A stretch of 17,487 nt of DNA from a bacterium. GTDB lineage: Bacteria > UBP18 > UBA7526. The first letter of the stretch is position 1. Each line of letters starts with the position of its first letter. Under the pieces are notes generated by a model. That model was not told where the DNA came from, searched no databases, and saw only the letters and a program-made list of their open reading frames with translations. Positions 1 to 5,916 of the stretch are shown piece by piece. Made by a program: the position numbers and the translations under genes. The stretch lies in contig JAUWXM010000015.1 of assembly GCA_030616365.1 (NCBI GenBank), forward strand, positions 1-17,487. Direction: 5' to 3'.

Positions 1-1566
1 GATAGAGATTGCTTTCTTCAGGGCAGGAAGAACATCCTCCTTCTTCTCCACTCTGATGCCCACTGCTCCATAGGCCTCGGCTACTTTGACAAAGTCCGGA
101 TTTCCGGCCAGAGAAACAGAAGAGTATCTTCTCTTATAGAAAAGTTCCTGCCACTGTCTGACCAGACCCAAATAGCCATTATCCAAGATGGCCACCTTTA
201 CCGGTATCTTATTGTGAACCGCAGTAGCCAGTTCCTGAATGTTCATCTGGAAAGAGCCGTCACCAGCGATATCGAAGACGATTTTGTTTGGACAACCCAC
301 CTTGGCTCCGATGCTCGCGGGAAAGCCATAGCCCATGGTGCCCAGGCCACCCGAGGATAGAAAGGTCCTGGGCTTGGTATACTGATAGTACTGGGCAGCC
401 CACATCTGGTTCTGACCCACTTCAGTAGCGATAATGGCCTCGCCCTTAGTCACCTCATAGATTTTCTCCACAACGTACTGGGGCTTCAGCTTCCCGCCCC
501 TTTTATAGGTCAGGGGATGGTTCTTCTTCCACTGCTCGATCTGCTTCAACCAGGCAGATATCTTGGGTTTAGTAACGATCTTGTTGAGTTCTCTTAAGAC
601 GTTCTTCACATCCCCCACAATGGGAATATCTACCTGAACGTTCTTACTTATGGCACTGGGATCGATATCCATATGGATGATCTTCGCCTCAGGAGCAAAC
701 TTATCTAACCTTCCCGTAACTCGATCGTCGAATCGAGCGCCAATGGCGATGATGAGATCGGAGTCCATGATGGCATAGTTGGCATACTCTGTTCCGTGCA
801 TTCCCAGCATCCCTAAAGATAAGGGAGAGTCTTCAGGAAAAGCGCCCAAAGCCATGAGGGTAGTGGCCACAGGAATATCTGTCTTCTTTACTAACTGGAT
901 GAGTTCCTTACTAGCCCCGGATAATATCATTCCTCCTCCAGCATAAATAAGGGGCCTGGTTGCCTTTGATATCATTTGGGCGGCCTTCTTTATCTGTCCC
1001 GGATGACCAGAAAGTGTTGGCTTATATCCCCGGATCTCTGCTTCCTTGGGGAACTTGGCCTCCGTTTCCTGAATCTGAACATCCTTGGGAAGATCAATCA
1101 ATACCGGGCCTGGTCTTCCCGTAGAAGCAATATGAAAGGCCTCTTTTACTGTTCTTGCCAAGTCCTTAACATCTTTGACAAGGAAGTTATGCTTGGTGAT
1201 GGGTCTGGTAATGCCCGTGACATCTGCCTCCTGAAAGGCATCATTCCCTACCAGATGGGTGGGAACCTGACCGGTAATGGCTACAATGGGAATGGAGTCC
1301 ATATGGGCGGTAGCAATGCCTGTGGTTAAGTTAGTTGCTCCTGGACCACTAGTTGCCATGCAGACTCCTACTTTGCCCGTTGCCCGAGCATAGCCATCTG
1401 CCATATGGGCTGCCCCCTGCTCATGCCTGGTGAGAATGAATCTAATAGGAGCATCATATAAGACATCGAATACCGGAAGGACGGCTCCTCCACAGATGCC
1501 GAATATGACCTCTACCTTCTCCTTTATCAGACTCTCAATTAAGATCTCTGCACCAGTCTTCTTCAA
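1..1566 (-). CDS. ilvB: Acetolactate synthase, large (catalytic) subunit, C-terminus cut by window edge
   Basis: This ThDP-dependent enzyme makes acetolactate or acetohydroxybutyrate, the first common step of branched-chain amino-acid synthesis. 522 codons are visible; family members are about 560-600 residues, so roughly the last 40-70 are missing. Seen: the N-terminal ThDP domain with FGICGG and the catalytic glutamate in TRHEQGA (E49), the MATSGPGATN stretch, a central domain, and the ThDP/Mg motif GDGSFQMN near residue 435. The start is TTG at 1564-1566, preceded by a strong GGAGGAGG (1573-1580) about 7 bases upstream; no ATG fits as well. It lies downstream of ilvD across a 272-base repeat-rich gap. 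The regulatory subunit ilvN is not in view. FGICGG replaces the commoner FGYPGG, a small oddity. Identity is secure, although a catabolic AlsS-type role cannot be strictly excluded; pairing with ilvD favours the biosynthetic enzyme. Confidence 0.95.
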   Translation of the reverse strand, partial: MKKTGAEILIESLIKEKVEVIFGICGGAVLPVFDVLYDAPIRFILTRHEQGAAHMADGYARATGKVGVCMATSGPGATNLTTGIATAHMDSIPIVAITGQVPTHLVGNDAFQEADVTGITRPITKHNFLVKDVKDLARTVKEAFHIASTGRPGPVLIDLPKDVQIQETEAKFPKEAEIRGYKPTLSGHPGQIKKAAQMISKATRPLIYAGGGMILSGASKELIQLVKKTDIPVATTLMALGAFPEDSPLSLGMLGMHGTEYANYAIMDSDLIIAIGARFDDRVTGRLDKFAPEAKIIHMDIDPSAISKNVQVDIPIVGDVKNVLRELNKIVTKPKISAWLKQIEQWKKNHPLTYKRGGKLKPQYVVEKIYEVTKGEAIIATEVGQNQMWAAQYYQYTKPRTFLSSGGLGTMGYGFPASIGAKVGCPNKIVFDIAGDGSFQMNIQELATAVHNKIPVKVAILDNGYLGLVRQWQELFYKRRYSSVSLAGNPDFVKVAEAYGAVGIRVEKKEDVLPALKKAISI

Positions 1567-1613
1567 GGTAAACCTCCTCCAAAATTAAATAACCAAGATA
1601 CAAGAAACAATAC

Positions 1614-1694
1614 CCAATGCGCTTCGCTGGCATTGGAGAGAGCATCAAATTGATTAATATTTAATCATCAACGGCGGAGAACAAAGTGCGCCGT
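1614..1694. repeat. Three short hairpins in the ilvD-ilvB gap
   Basis: Three perfect inverted repeats follow one another. CCAATGC (1614-1620) pairs with GCATTGG (1630-1636). TGATTAA (1651-1657) pairs with TTAATCA (1661-1667). ACGGCG (1671-1676) pairs with CGCCGT (1689-1694). The last is a diverged copy of the palindrome at the ilvD stop codon (1816-1839), with 21 of 24 bases identical. The rest of the gap (1567-1838) is AT-rich and holds two copies of ATTGGGTATTG and repeated TTTGCA words on one strand or the other. I see no gene in it. Function unknown; these may be transcript-stabilising or simply mobile palindromes. Confidence 0.6.
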
Positions 1695-1806
1695 CCAATA
1701 TTAAGCATTGGCCAAACAAATTCCAATACCCAATAACTAATCGCCAAACTATTTTGCACTTTGCAATTTGCATTTTGAGTTTATTTTAAAGTATTGAAAC
1801 TTCAAT

Positions 1807-1840
1807 AAGTAAAAGACGGCGGAGAGCGAAGCGCGCCGTC
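1807..1840 (-). terminator. Terminator-like hairpin overlapping the ilvD stop codon
   Basis: On the minus strand GACGGCG and CGCCGTC form a perfect 7-bp GC-rich stem (1834-1840 with 1815-1821) around a 12-base loop, followed by TTTTACTT. The stem begins within the ilvD stop codon. The shape fits a factor-independent terminator with a short U-run, so ilvD and ilvB may be only partly co-transcribed. The palindrome recurs at 1671-1694 without a T-run there, so it may equally be a repeat that happens to act as a terminator. Confidence 0.5.
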
Positions 1841-3497
1841 ATTTTAGAATGGCTCCCTTATCCGCTGAACCGACCATCCGGGCATACCTGGCTAAGTAGC
1901 CCTTCTTAATCTTGGGCTTCGGAGCCTCCCATCTGGAAAGTCTTTCTTTTATCTCTTCTTCACTCAATTCTACATCTATTTTCTTACCGGGAATATCAAT
2001 ACGTATAATATCCCCATCTTGGACTATGGCTATCGGTCCTCCGCTAGATGCCTCTGGTGAAATATGGCCAATGCATGGACCTCTGGTTCCTCCTGAGAAC
2101 CTTCCATCTGTAATCAACGCAACGTTCTTCTCCAATCCCATACCGCAGACACTGGAGGTAGGAGTGAGCATCTCCCTCATCCCCGGACCTCCTTTGGGAC
2201 CCTCATGCCTTATGACGATTACCTCTCCCTTCTTTATCCTTCCTCCTAAGATGGCCTCTACCGCTTCTTCTTCAGAGTCAAAGACCCTTGCCGGGCCTTT
2301 ATGTTTGAGCATTTCCTTAGAGACAGCAATCTGTTTAACCACCCCACCATCTGGGGCCAGGTTTCCTCTTAAAATAGCGATCCCCCCCTCTTTATGAAGG
2401 GGATTTTCAAGGGACCGAATAACCTCTTTTCTCTTTATCTCCCTTCCCTTAATATTTTCTCCAATTCTTTCACCAGTAACTGTCAACTCATCAAGGTTCA
2501 GAAGATTTTTCTTTGTTAATTCATTCATAAGAGCCGGTATTCCTCCCGCCTCATCTAAGTCCTGCATATGATACTTCCCAGAAGGGGCAATATCGCATAA
2601 GTGGGGGATGCGAGCACTGATTTTATCGAAGAGTTCTAAGTCTAATTCTATTCCGCACTCATTTGCAATGGCCAGAAGGTGCAAGACAGTATTTGAAGAA
2701 CAGCCCAGGGCCATATCAACAGTAATAGCATTCTCAAAGGCTTTCTTGGTCATTATCTGTAAGGGCTTGATGTCTTTTTTAACAAGTCCCATAATTCTCT
2801 TTCCAGCAAGTCTTGCTAATTCTTTTCTCTTATCAGAAACGGCCAGAATGGTCCCATTCCCTGGAAGAGTCATGCCCAAGGCCTCAGAGAGACAGTTCAT
2901 AGAATTAGCAGTAAAAATTCCCGCACAGCATCCCTCTCCCGGACAGGCAACATCCTCTAACTCTTTCAGTTCCTCTTCGGTCATCTTGCCAATAGCCACC
3001 TTCCCTACCCCTTCAAAGACATTGATGAGATCCACATCCTTTCCCTTATACCTGCCAGCGAGCATCGGTCCGCCAGAAACAATCAAGGAGGGGATGTTGA
3101 GCCGAGCAGCGGCCATGAGCATCCCGGGGGTGATCTTATCGCAGTTAGTGAGTAGTACTAATCCATCGAAGGGTTGAGCAATGGCCATGCTCTCTACAGA
3201 ATCAGCGATGAGTTCCCGAGAGGCTAAGGAATACTTCATCCCCGGATGGTTCATGGCGATACCATCGCAGATTCCAATGGTGCCAAACTCAATGGGTGTT
3301 CCCCCGGCTGCCTTTATTCCTCTTTTTATCTCCTTGGCTAACTTATCAAGATGGATGTGGCCAGGAACAATCTCATTGGCTGCATTGGCGATGCCGATAA
3401 TGGTCTTGGCAATATCTTCGTCTTTTAAGCCCAGGGCCTTCATGAGGGATCTATGGGGCGCCTTTTCATACCCCTTCTTCATAATATCGCTTCTCAT
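1839..3497 (-). CDS. ilvD: Dihydroxy-acid dehydratase
   Basis: This iron-sulfur enzyme dehydrates dihydroxy-isovalerate and dihydroxy-methylvalerate to the keto acids that precede valine and isoleucine; it is cytoplasmic. The protein has 552 residues, normal for the family. Seen: NEIVPGHIHL, ICDGIAMNHPGM (C77), the hallmark NCDKITPGM (C119, with D120 and K121 as the Mg/carbamyl-lysine site), CPGEGCCAGIFTANSM (C190/C191) and a C-terminal PEASSGGPIAI. Cysteines 77, 119 and 190/191 are candidate cluster ligands. The start ATG has AGGAG 7 bases upstream, so M1 is preferred over M6. A TTGACA-N17-TATACT promoter lies just upstream, giving a very short leader with no room for an attenuator or T-box. 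It is followed by a hairpin at its stop codon and then ilvB. Identity is secure. Confidence 0.97.
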   Translation of the reverse strand: MRSDIMKKGYEKAPHRSLMKALGLKDEDIAKTIIGIANAANEIVPGHIHLDKLAKEIKRGIKAAGGTPIEFGTIGICDGIAMNHPGMKYSLASRELIADSVESMAIAQPFDGLVLLTNCDKITPGMLMAAARLNIPSLIVSGGPMLAGRYKGKDVDLINVFEGVGKVAIGKMTEEELKELEDVACPGEGCCAGIFTANSMNCLSEALGMTLPGNGTILAVSDKRKELARLAGKRIMGLVKKDIKPLQIMTKKAFENAITVDMALGCSSNTVLHLLAIANECGIELDLELFDKISARIPHLCDIAPSGKYHMQDLDEAGGIPALMNELTKKNLLNLDELTVTGERIGENIKGREIKRKEVIRSLENPLHKEGGIAILRGNLAPDGGVVKQIAVSKEMLKHKGPARVFDSEEEAVEAILGGRIKKGEVIVIRHEGPKGGPGMREMLTPTSSVCGMGLEKNVALITDGRFSGGTRGPCIGHISPEASSGGPIAIVQDGDIIRIDIPGKKIDVELSEEEIKERLSRWEAPKPKIKKGYLARYARMVGSADKGAILK

Positions 3498-3525
3498 CTT
3501 CTAGCTCCTATTAGAGTAATTATTT

Positions 3526-3554
3526 AGTATATCTCATAAGTTCTATTCTGTCAA
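3526..3554 (-). promoter_or_regulatory. Sigma70-type promoter for ilvD
   Basis: On the minus strand TTGACA (3549-3554) is followed after exactly 17 bases by TATACT (3526-3531). The -35 is a perfect consensus and the -10 matches 5 of 6. The predicted start near 3519 leaves about 22 bases to the ilvD ATG, including its AGGAG. The -35 overlaps the rimI stop codon, so ilvD can be expressed apart from the upstream unit. Confidence 0.75.
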
Positions 3555-4027
3555 CCCCGCTCCTCCGTAAGGGACGGGGTCAAATTGTTATTTCGCATGA
3601 TTAAGGCATCCTCGCCGGTATCGCTGTAATATCCCTTTTGGATGCCCCCTACTTCGAAACCGAACTTCTTATACAAATTCTGGGCTGGTGAGTTAGAAGG
3701 TCTTACTTCTAAAGTGGCCCTCTCTGCCCCCTTCGATACCGCTAATTTTAAAAGAAACCTTATGAGTCTCTCCCCAATCTTCTTTTTCCTATATTCTGGA
3801 TGGACGGCAAGGTTTGTAATATGTGCTTCATCAAAGGTAATCCAGAATCCAGCATAGCCCACTACTCTGCCTTCGCTCTTAGCAACCAAGAAGCAGGAAG
3901 AATCCCTCTCTTTCAGTTCTGCCAGGAAGGCCTCCCTCGTCCAAGGGGAAGGGAAAGAGGTCCTCTCAATCTCTAGGATCTCATCAATATCTTCTTTTCT
4001 CATATCCTCAATAGTAATGGGAATCAA
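3551..4027 (-). CDS. rimI: Ribosomal-protein-alanine N-acetyltransferase (GNAT family)
   Basis: This GNAT acetyltransferase transfers acetyl from acetyl-CoA to protein N-termini (ribosomal S18 in E. coli). Seen: ERTSFPSPWT near the start, NLAVHPEYRKKKIGERL (acetyl-CoA loop), and the RimI signature EVRPSNSPAQNLYKKFGF followed by GYYSDTGEDALIM. The frame is open back to an ATG at 4105 that overlaps the tsaB stop (ATGA), but the first 25 codons there are a repeat built on AGGCT words and have no family counterpart. I prefer TTG at 4025-4027, with GGAGA 6 bases upstream; the ATG at 4031-4033 lies too close to that site. The C-terminal LTPSLTEERG comes from a small palindrome (3554-3580) past the usual family end. 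It sits beside tsaB and tsaE, a common grouping. The family is certain and the start uncertain. Confidence 0.85.
   Translation of the reverse strand: MIPITIEDMRKEDIDEILEIERTSFPSPWTREAFLAELKERDSSCFLVAKSEGRVVGYAGFWITFDEAHITNLAVHPEYRKKKIGERLIRFLLKLAVSKGAERATLEVRPSNSPAQNLYKKFGFEVGGIQKGYYSDTGEDALIMRNNNLTPSLTEERG
3554..3580. repeat. Palindrome forming the 3' end of rimI
   Basis: ACCCCG (3554-3559) pairs with CGGGGT (3575-3580) around a partly self-complementary centre. It encodes the last residues of RimI and abuts the ilvD -35 box, so it may have been inserted over the original gene end. Confidence 0.45.
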
Positions 4028-4101
4028 GAACATTCTCCAAAAAAGAAACCTGTTATAAGCCTCAAGCCACAAGCTTTTTGCAGCCTGAAGCCTGGAGCCT
4101 T

Positions 4102-4806
4102 TCATTTTTCCACTGGTGCTCGAACATAGATAGGCTTTAAAGTTGAAAGTTCGCTCTTTTTGCCTCTCTTTAATTTCTTCAATCCCAATTCAGCGATGGA
4201 TGAAGCATTTGGTAGTCTTCTCGCCTTAGGGGCGAAGACCGCTTTTCTTCCTAACTTCTTCTTTACCAAATCCCCATAAACCTCAATTCCATCCCCCAAA
4301 AATACGACTTTGGACTTTGGTCCGCCCAACTGTCTTTGCCAGTTGGGCGGATGGACCTTGGACTTTATCTTCTTCAATAACTCACCCGGCTCACAAGCCA
4401 TATACTTAGTAAGCCTCTTTCCATTCTTATATAAGGCGCAATAGACCTCTCCTTTGCGAGCATCCAGAATAGGGCAGATTAAATCCTTACAATGGGAAAG
4501 ATTGAAGGCCAGTCCATCCAGAGTTGGTATTCCAACAACAGGGATATTTAATCCTTGGGCCAATCCCTTGGCAGTAGCAATCCCAATACGTAATCCGGTA
4601 AAGGAGCCTGGCCCTAAAGAGACAGCGATTCCATCCAAATCTTGAATAGTCAAAGAGGCATCCTTCAGTACCTTATCTATAGCAGGCATAAGCCTTGAAG
4701 TATGAGTCTCCTTTAAATTTAGAGTATACTCTGCAATCAATCTTTCCTCATCCATCAGAGCAACAGAACCCGTCATAGTTGAGGTTTCAATCCCTAAAAT
4801 CCTCAT
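4102..4806 (-). CDS. tsaB: tRNA threonylcarbamoyladenosine biosynthesis protein TsaB
   Basis: TsaB is an ASKHA-fold partner of TsaD in the TsaBDE complex that places the t6A37 modification on tRNAs decoding ANN. Seen: N-terminal MRILGIETST, the SLGPGSFTGLRIGIATAKGLA signature, PILDARKGEVY, and a late FLGDG. The frame opens at a TTG (4819-4821), but ATG at 4804-4806 has AAGG 6 bases upstream and gives the usual family start MRILGIETS, so it is preferred (234 residues). Odd: about 16 residues (KSKVHPPNWQRQLGGP, with KSKV repeated after) are encoded by a palindrome between near-identical direct repeats, an in-frame insertion just before FLGDG. The core motifs are intact, so the protein is probably functional. 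The stop overlaps the first possible rimI ATG. Confidence 0.93.
   Translation of the reverse strand: MRILGIETSTMTGSVALMDEERLIAEYTLNLKETHTSRLMPAIDKVLKDASLTIQDLDGIAVSLGPGSFTGLRIGIATAKGLAQGLNIPVVGIPTLDGLAFNLSHCKDLICPILDARKGEVYCALYKNGKRLTKYMACEPGELLKKIKSKVHPPNWQRQLGGPKSKVVFLGDGIEVYGDLVKKKLGRKAVFAPKARRLPNASSIAELGLKKLKRGKKSELSTLKPIYVRAPVEK
4306..4366. repeat. In-frame palindromic insertion inside tsaB, flanked by direct repeats
   Basis: A perfect 12-base inverted repeat, TCCGCCCAACTG (4321-4332) with CAGTTGGGCGGA (4340-4351), encloses a 7-base loop. It is bracketed by GACTTTGGACTTT (4306-4318) and GACCTTGGACTTT (4354-4366), which match at 12 of 13 bases. The repeats are 48 bases apart, exactly 16 codons, so the reading frame is kept. 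Confidence 0.75.
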
Positions 4807-4814
4807 ATTCATCC

Positions 4815-4838
4815 TTATCAACTTATCAACTTATCAAC
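4815..4838. repeat. Exact 8-bp tandem repeat (x3) at the tsaE 3' end
   Basis: TTATCAAC is repeated three times without change (4815-4822, 4823-4830, 4831-4838). It encodes the last residues and stop of TsaE and ends next to the ribosome site of tsaB. Confidence 0.8.
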
Positions 4839-5276
4839 TATATTCTGGTAATGCTTTCCTTTTGGAATAAATTCTATTCTTCTTCTATGCTCGTCGATAA
4901 TTTCCAGATTTATGATTAGGACTTCTTCTGGCAAGAGTCTTCTTACCTTCTCCGCCCATTCAACGATGGTTACTCCCTCTCCATAGAGATATTCTTCGTA
5001 GCCCAGATCATAGACCTCTTTAAGATTATCTATCCTGTAAAGGTCAATGTGATAGACGGGTAATCTTCCCTTATGCTCCTTAATTAAGGTGAAGGAAGGA
5101 CTGGTTACATAATTTTTATTCTTCACTCCCAAGCCTTTTGCCAAACCCTGGGTCAGAGTGGTCTTCCCACTCCCCAACTTCCCAATTAGAGCAACAACAT
5201 TTCCCGGTCGAAGTAATTTACCTATCTTCTTTCCCAGTCTTATTGTCTCTTTTGCGCTCTTCGTCTCTACAATCAT
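4818..5276 (-). CDS. tsaE: tRNA threonylcarbamoyladenosine biosynthesis ATPase TsaE
   Basis: TsaE is the P-loop ATPase that drives turnover of the TsaB-TsaD complex in t6A synthesis. Seen: an N-terminal TKSAKETIRLGKKIGKLL, Walker A GKLGSGKTT (near residues 32-40), TSPSFTLIKEH, the HIDLYRI motif, and EWAEK. With ATG at 5274-5276 it has 152 residues, normal for the family, and begins MIVETKSAKET as expected. The frame stays open another 53 codons upstream (to 5435), but that stretch runs through a palindrome and GCTTCGC-type repeats and lacks family similarity, so I exclude it. The Shine-Dalgarno before 5276 is weak, so the start is not fully certain. The last codons lie in a tandem octamer repeat. 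It is followed directly by tsaB. Confidence 0.92.
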   Translation of the reverse strand: MIVETKSAKETIRLGKKIGKLLRPGNVVALIGKLGSGKTTLTQGLAKGLGVKNKNYVTSPSFTLIKEHKGRLPVYHIDLYRIDNLKEVYDLGYEEYLYGEGVTIVEWAEKVRRLLPEEVLIINLEIIDEHRRRIEFIPKGKHYQNIVDKLIS

Positions 5277-5388
5277 CTTCTGTATCCCGCTATCTGCGTT
5301 TTGATCTGCGGACATTGCTTGATTTTGAGCAAAGCGAAAAACAAGGTTCTTGAGCGAAGCGAAAGGCTTCCTTATATTCATGCTCTCT

Positions 5389-5438
5389 CGGATGCCAGCG
5401 AAGCCCTGAACCATATGGTTCAGGGCGAAGCGCATCCG
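5389..5438. repeat. Palindromic element between the CBS gene and tsaE
   Basis: A perfect 22-base palindrome (5404-5425, centre CATATG) sits between two copies of GCGAAG (5398-5403 and 5425-5430). Outer arms CGGATGC (5389-5395) and GCATCCG (5432-5438) extend the hairpin. Further toward tsaE, GCGAAGC-type words recur at about 5330-5371. No gene is supported in 5277-5449. Confidence 0.7.
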
Positions 5439-5449
5439 GCATCAGCGTC

Positions 5450-5911
5450 TCAGGCTTCGCCTTTAGCGATGGCCCTCACCACATCTGCCTTTCCCACAAT
5501 GCCCACGATCTTATTCTTCTCCATAACAGGTAGAAGATACTTTCTCTCTGTGGACATTAGAGTTGCGATATCCTCGATATAGGTATCCGGTGTGATGGTG
5601 ATTACCTTTTTTGTCATGACCTCAGAGACCTTTTGGCCTAAGATCCTGCCCATTTCTTCCTCAAATCTCTTGGGGCTCTCTAAATAGATTACTCCTTCCA
5701 AGAGCTGGACCACGGTAGGAATGTGGACCTTCTTATCTCTGATGATTAAATCCGCCTCAGTAACAATTCCCTTTAATCTATTGTTTTCATCCACTACCGG
5801 TGCTCCGCTTATCCTGTACTCTACCAGAAACTTTGCCACCTCCTTTACCGTCATATCCTCTTTCACTGTTAATACTGTCTTAGTCATGATATCCTTCGCT
5901 TGAACCACCAT
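5450..5911 (-). CDS. Protein of two CBS domains (stand-alone Bateman module)
   Basis: Almost the whole protein (about 153 residues) is a CBS pair. The first copy runs from DIMTKTVLTV to GIVTEADLI and the second from EVMTKKVITI to GIVGKADVV; both show the IM(T)..V.T, APVV or LPV, and GIV..AD pattern. CBS pairs commonly bind adenosyl nucleotides and act as regulatory modules; no catalytic domain is present, so its target is unknown. The frame can start at GTG 5920, ATG 5917 or ATG 5911. AAGGAG at 5920-5925 is 8 bases from ATG 5909-5911 and only 2 from ATG 5917, so 5911 is preferred. It follows nnr with almost no gap and precedes tsaE, an arrangement I recall from other anaerobe genomes. A nucleotide-sensing role is inference. 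Confidence 0.88.
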   Translation of the reverse strand: MVVQAKDIMTKTVLTVKEDMTVKEVAKFLVEYRISGAPVVDENNRLKGIVTEADLIIRDKKVHIPTVVQLLEGVIYLESPKRFEEEMGRILGQKVSEVMTKKVITITPDTYIEDIATLMSTERKYLLPVMEKNKIVGIVGKADVVRAIAKGEA

Positions 5912-5916
5912 CTCCA

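Noticed and set aside
976..1329. Plus-strand 117-codon ORF
   Set aside because: It is antisense to the central part of ilvB, which has clear motifs on the other strand.
2608..3177. Long plus-strand ORFs such as 2608-3177, 6920-7372, 11298-11837 and 15023-15592
   Set aside because: Each lies antisense to a well-supported minus-strand gene and encodes a low-complexity Ser/Pro/Leu-rich translation with no motif; they are shadows.
3498..3550. T-box or leader-peptide attenuator ahead of ilvD
   Set aside because: The predicted leader is only about 22 bases, with no room for such structures.
5277..5435. Longer tsaE starting at 5435
   Set aside because: The extra 53 codons are palindrome and repeat sequence with no family counterpart; the standard TsaE beginning is at 5276.
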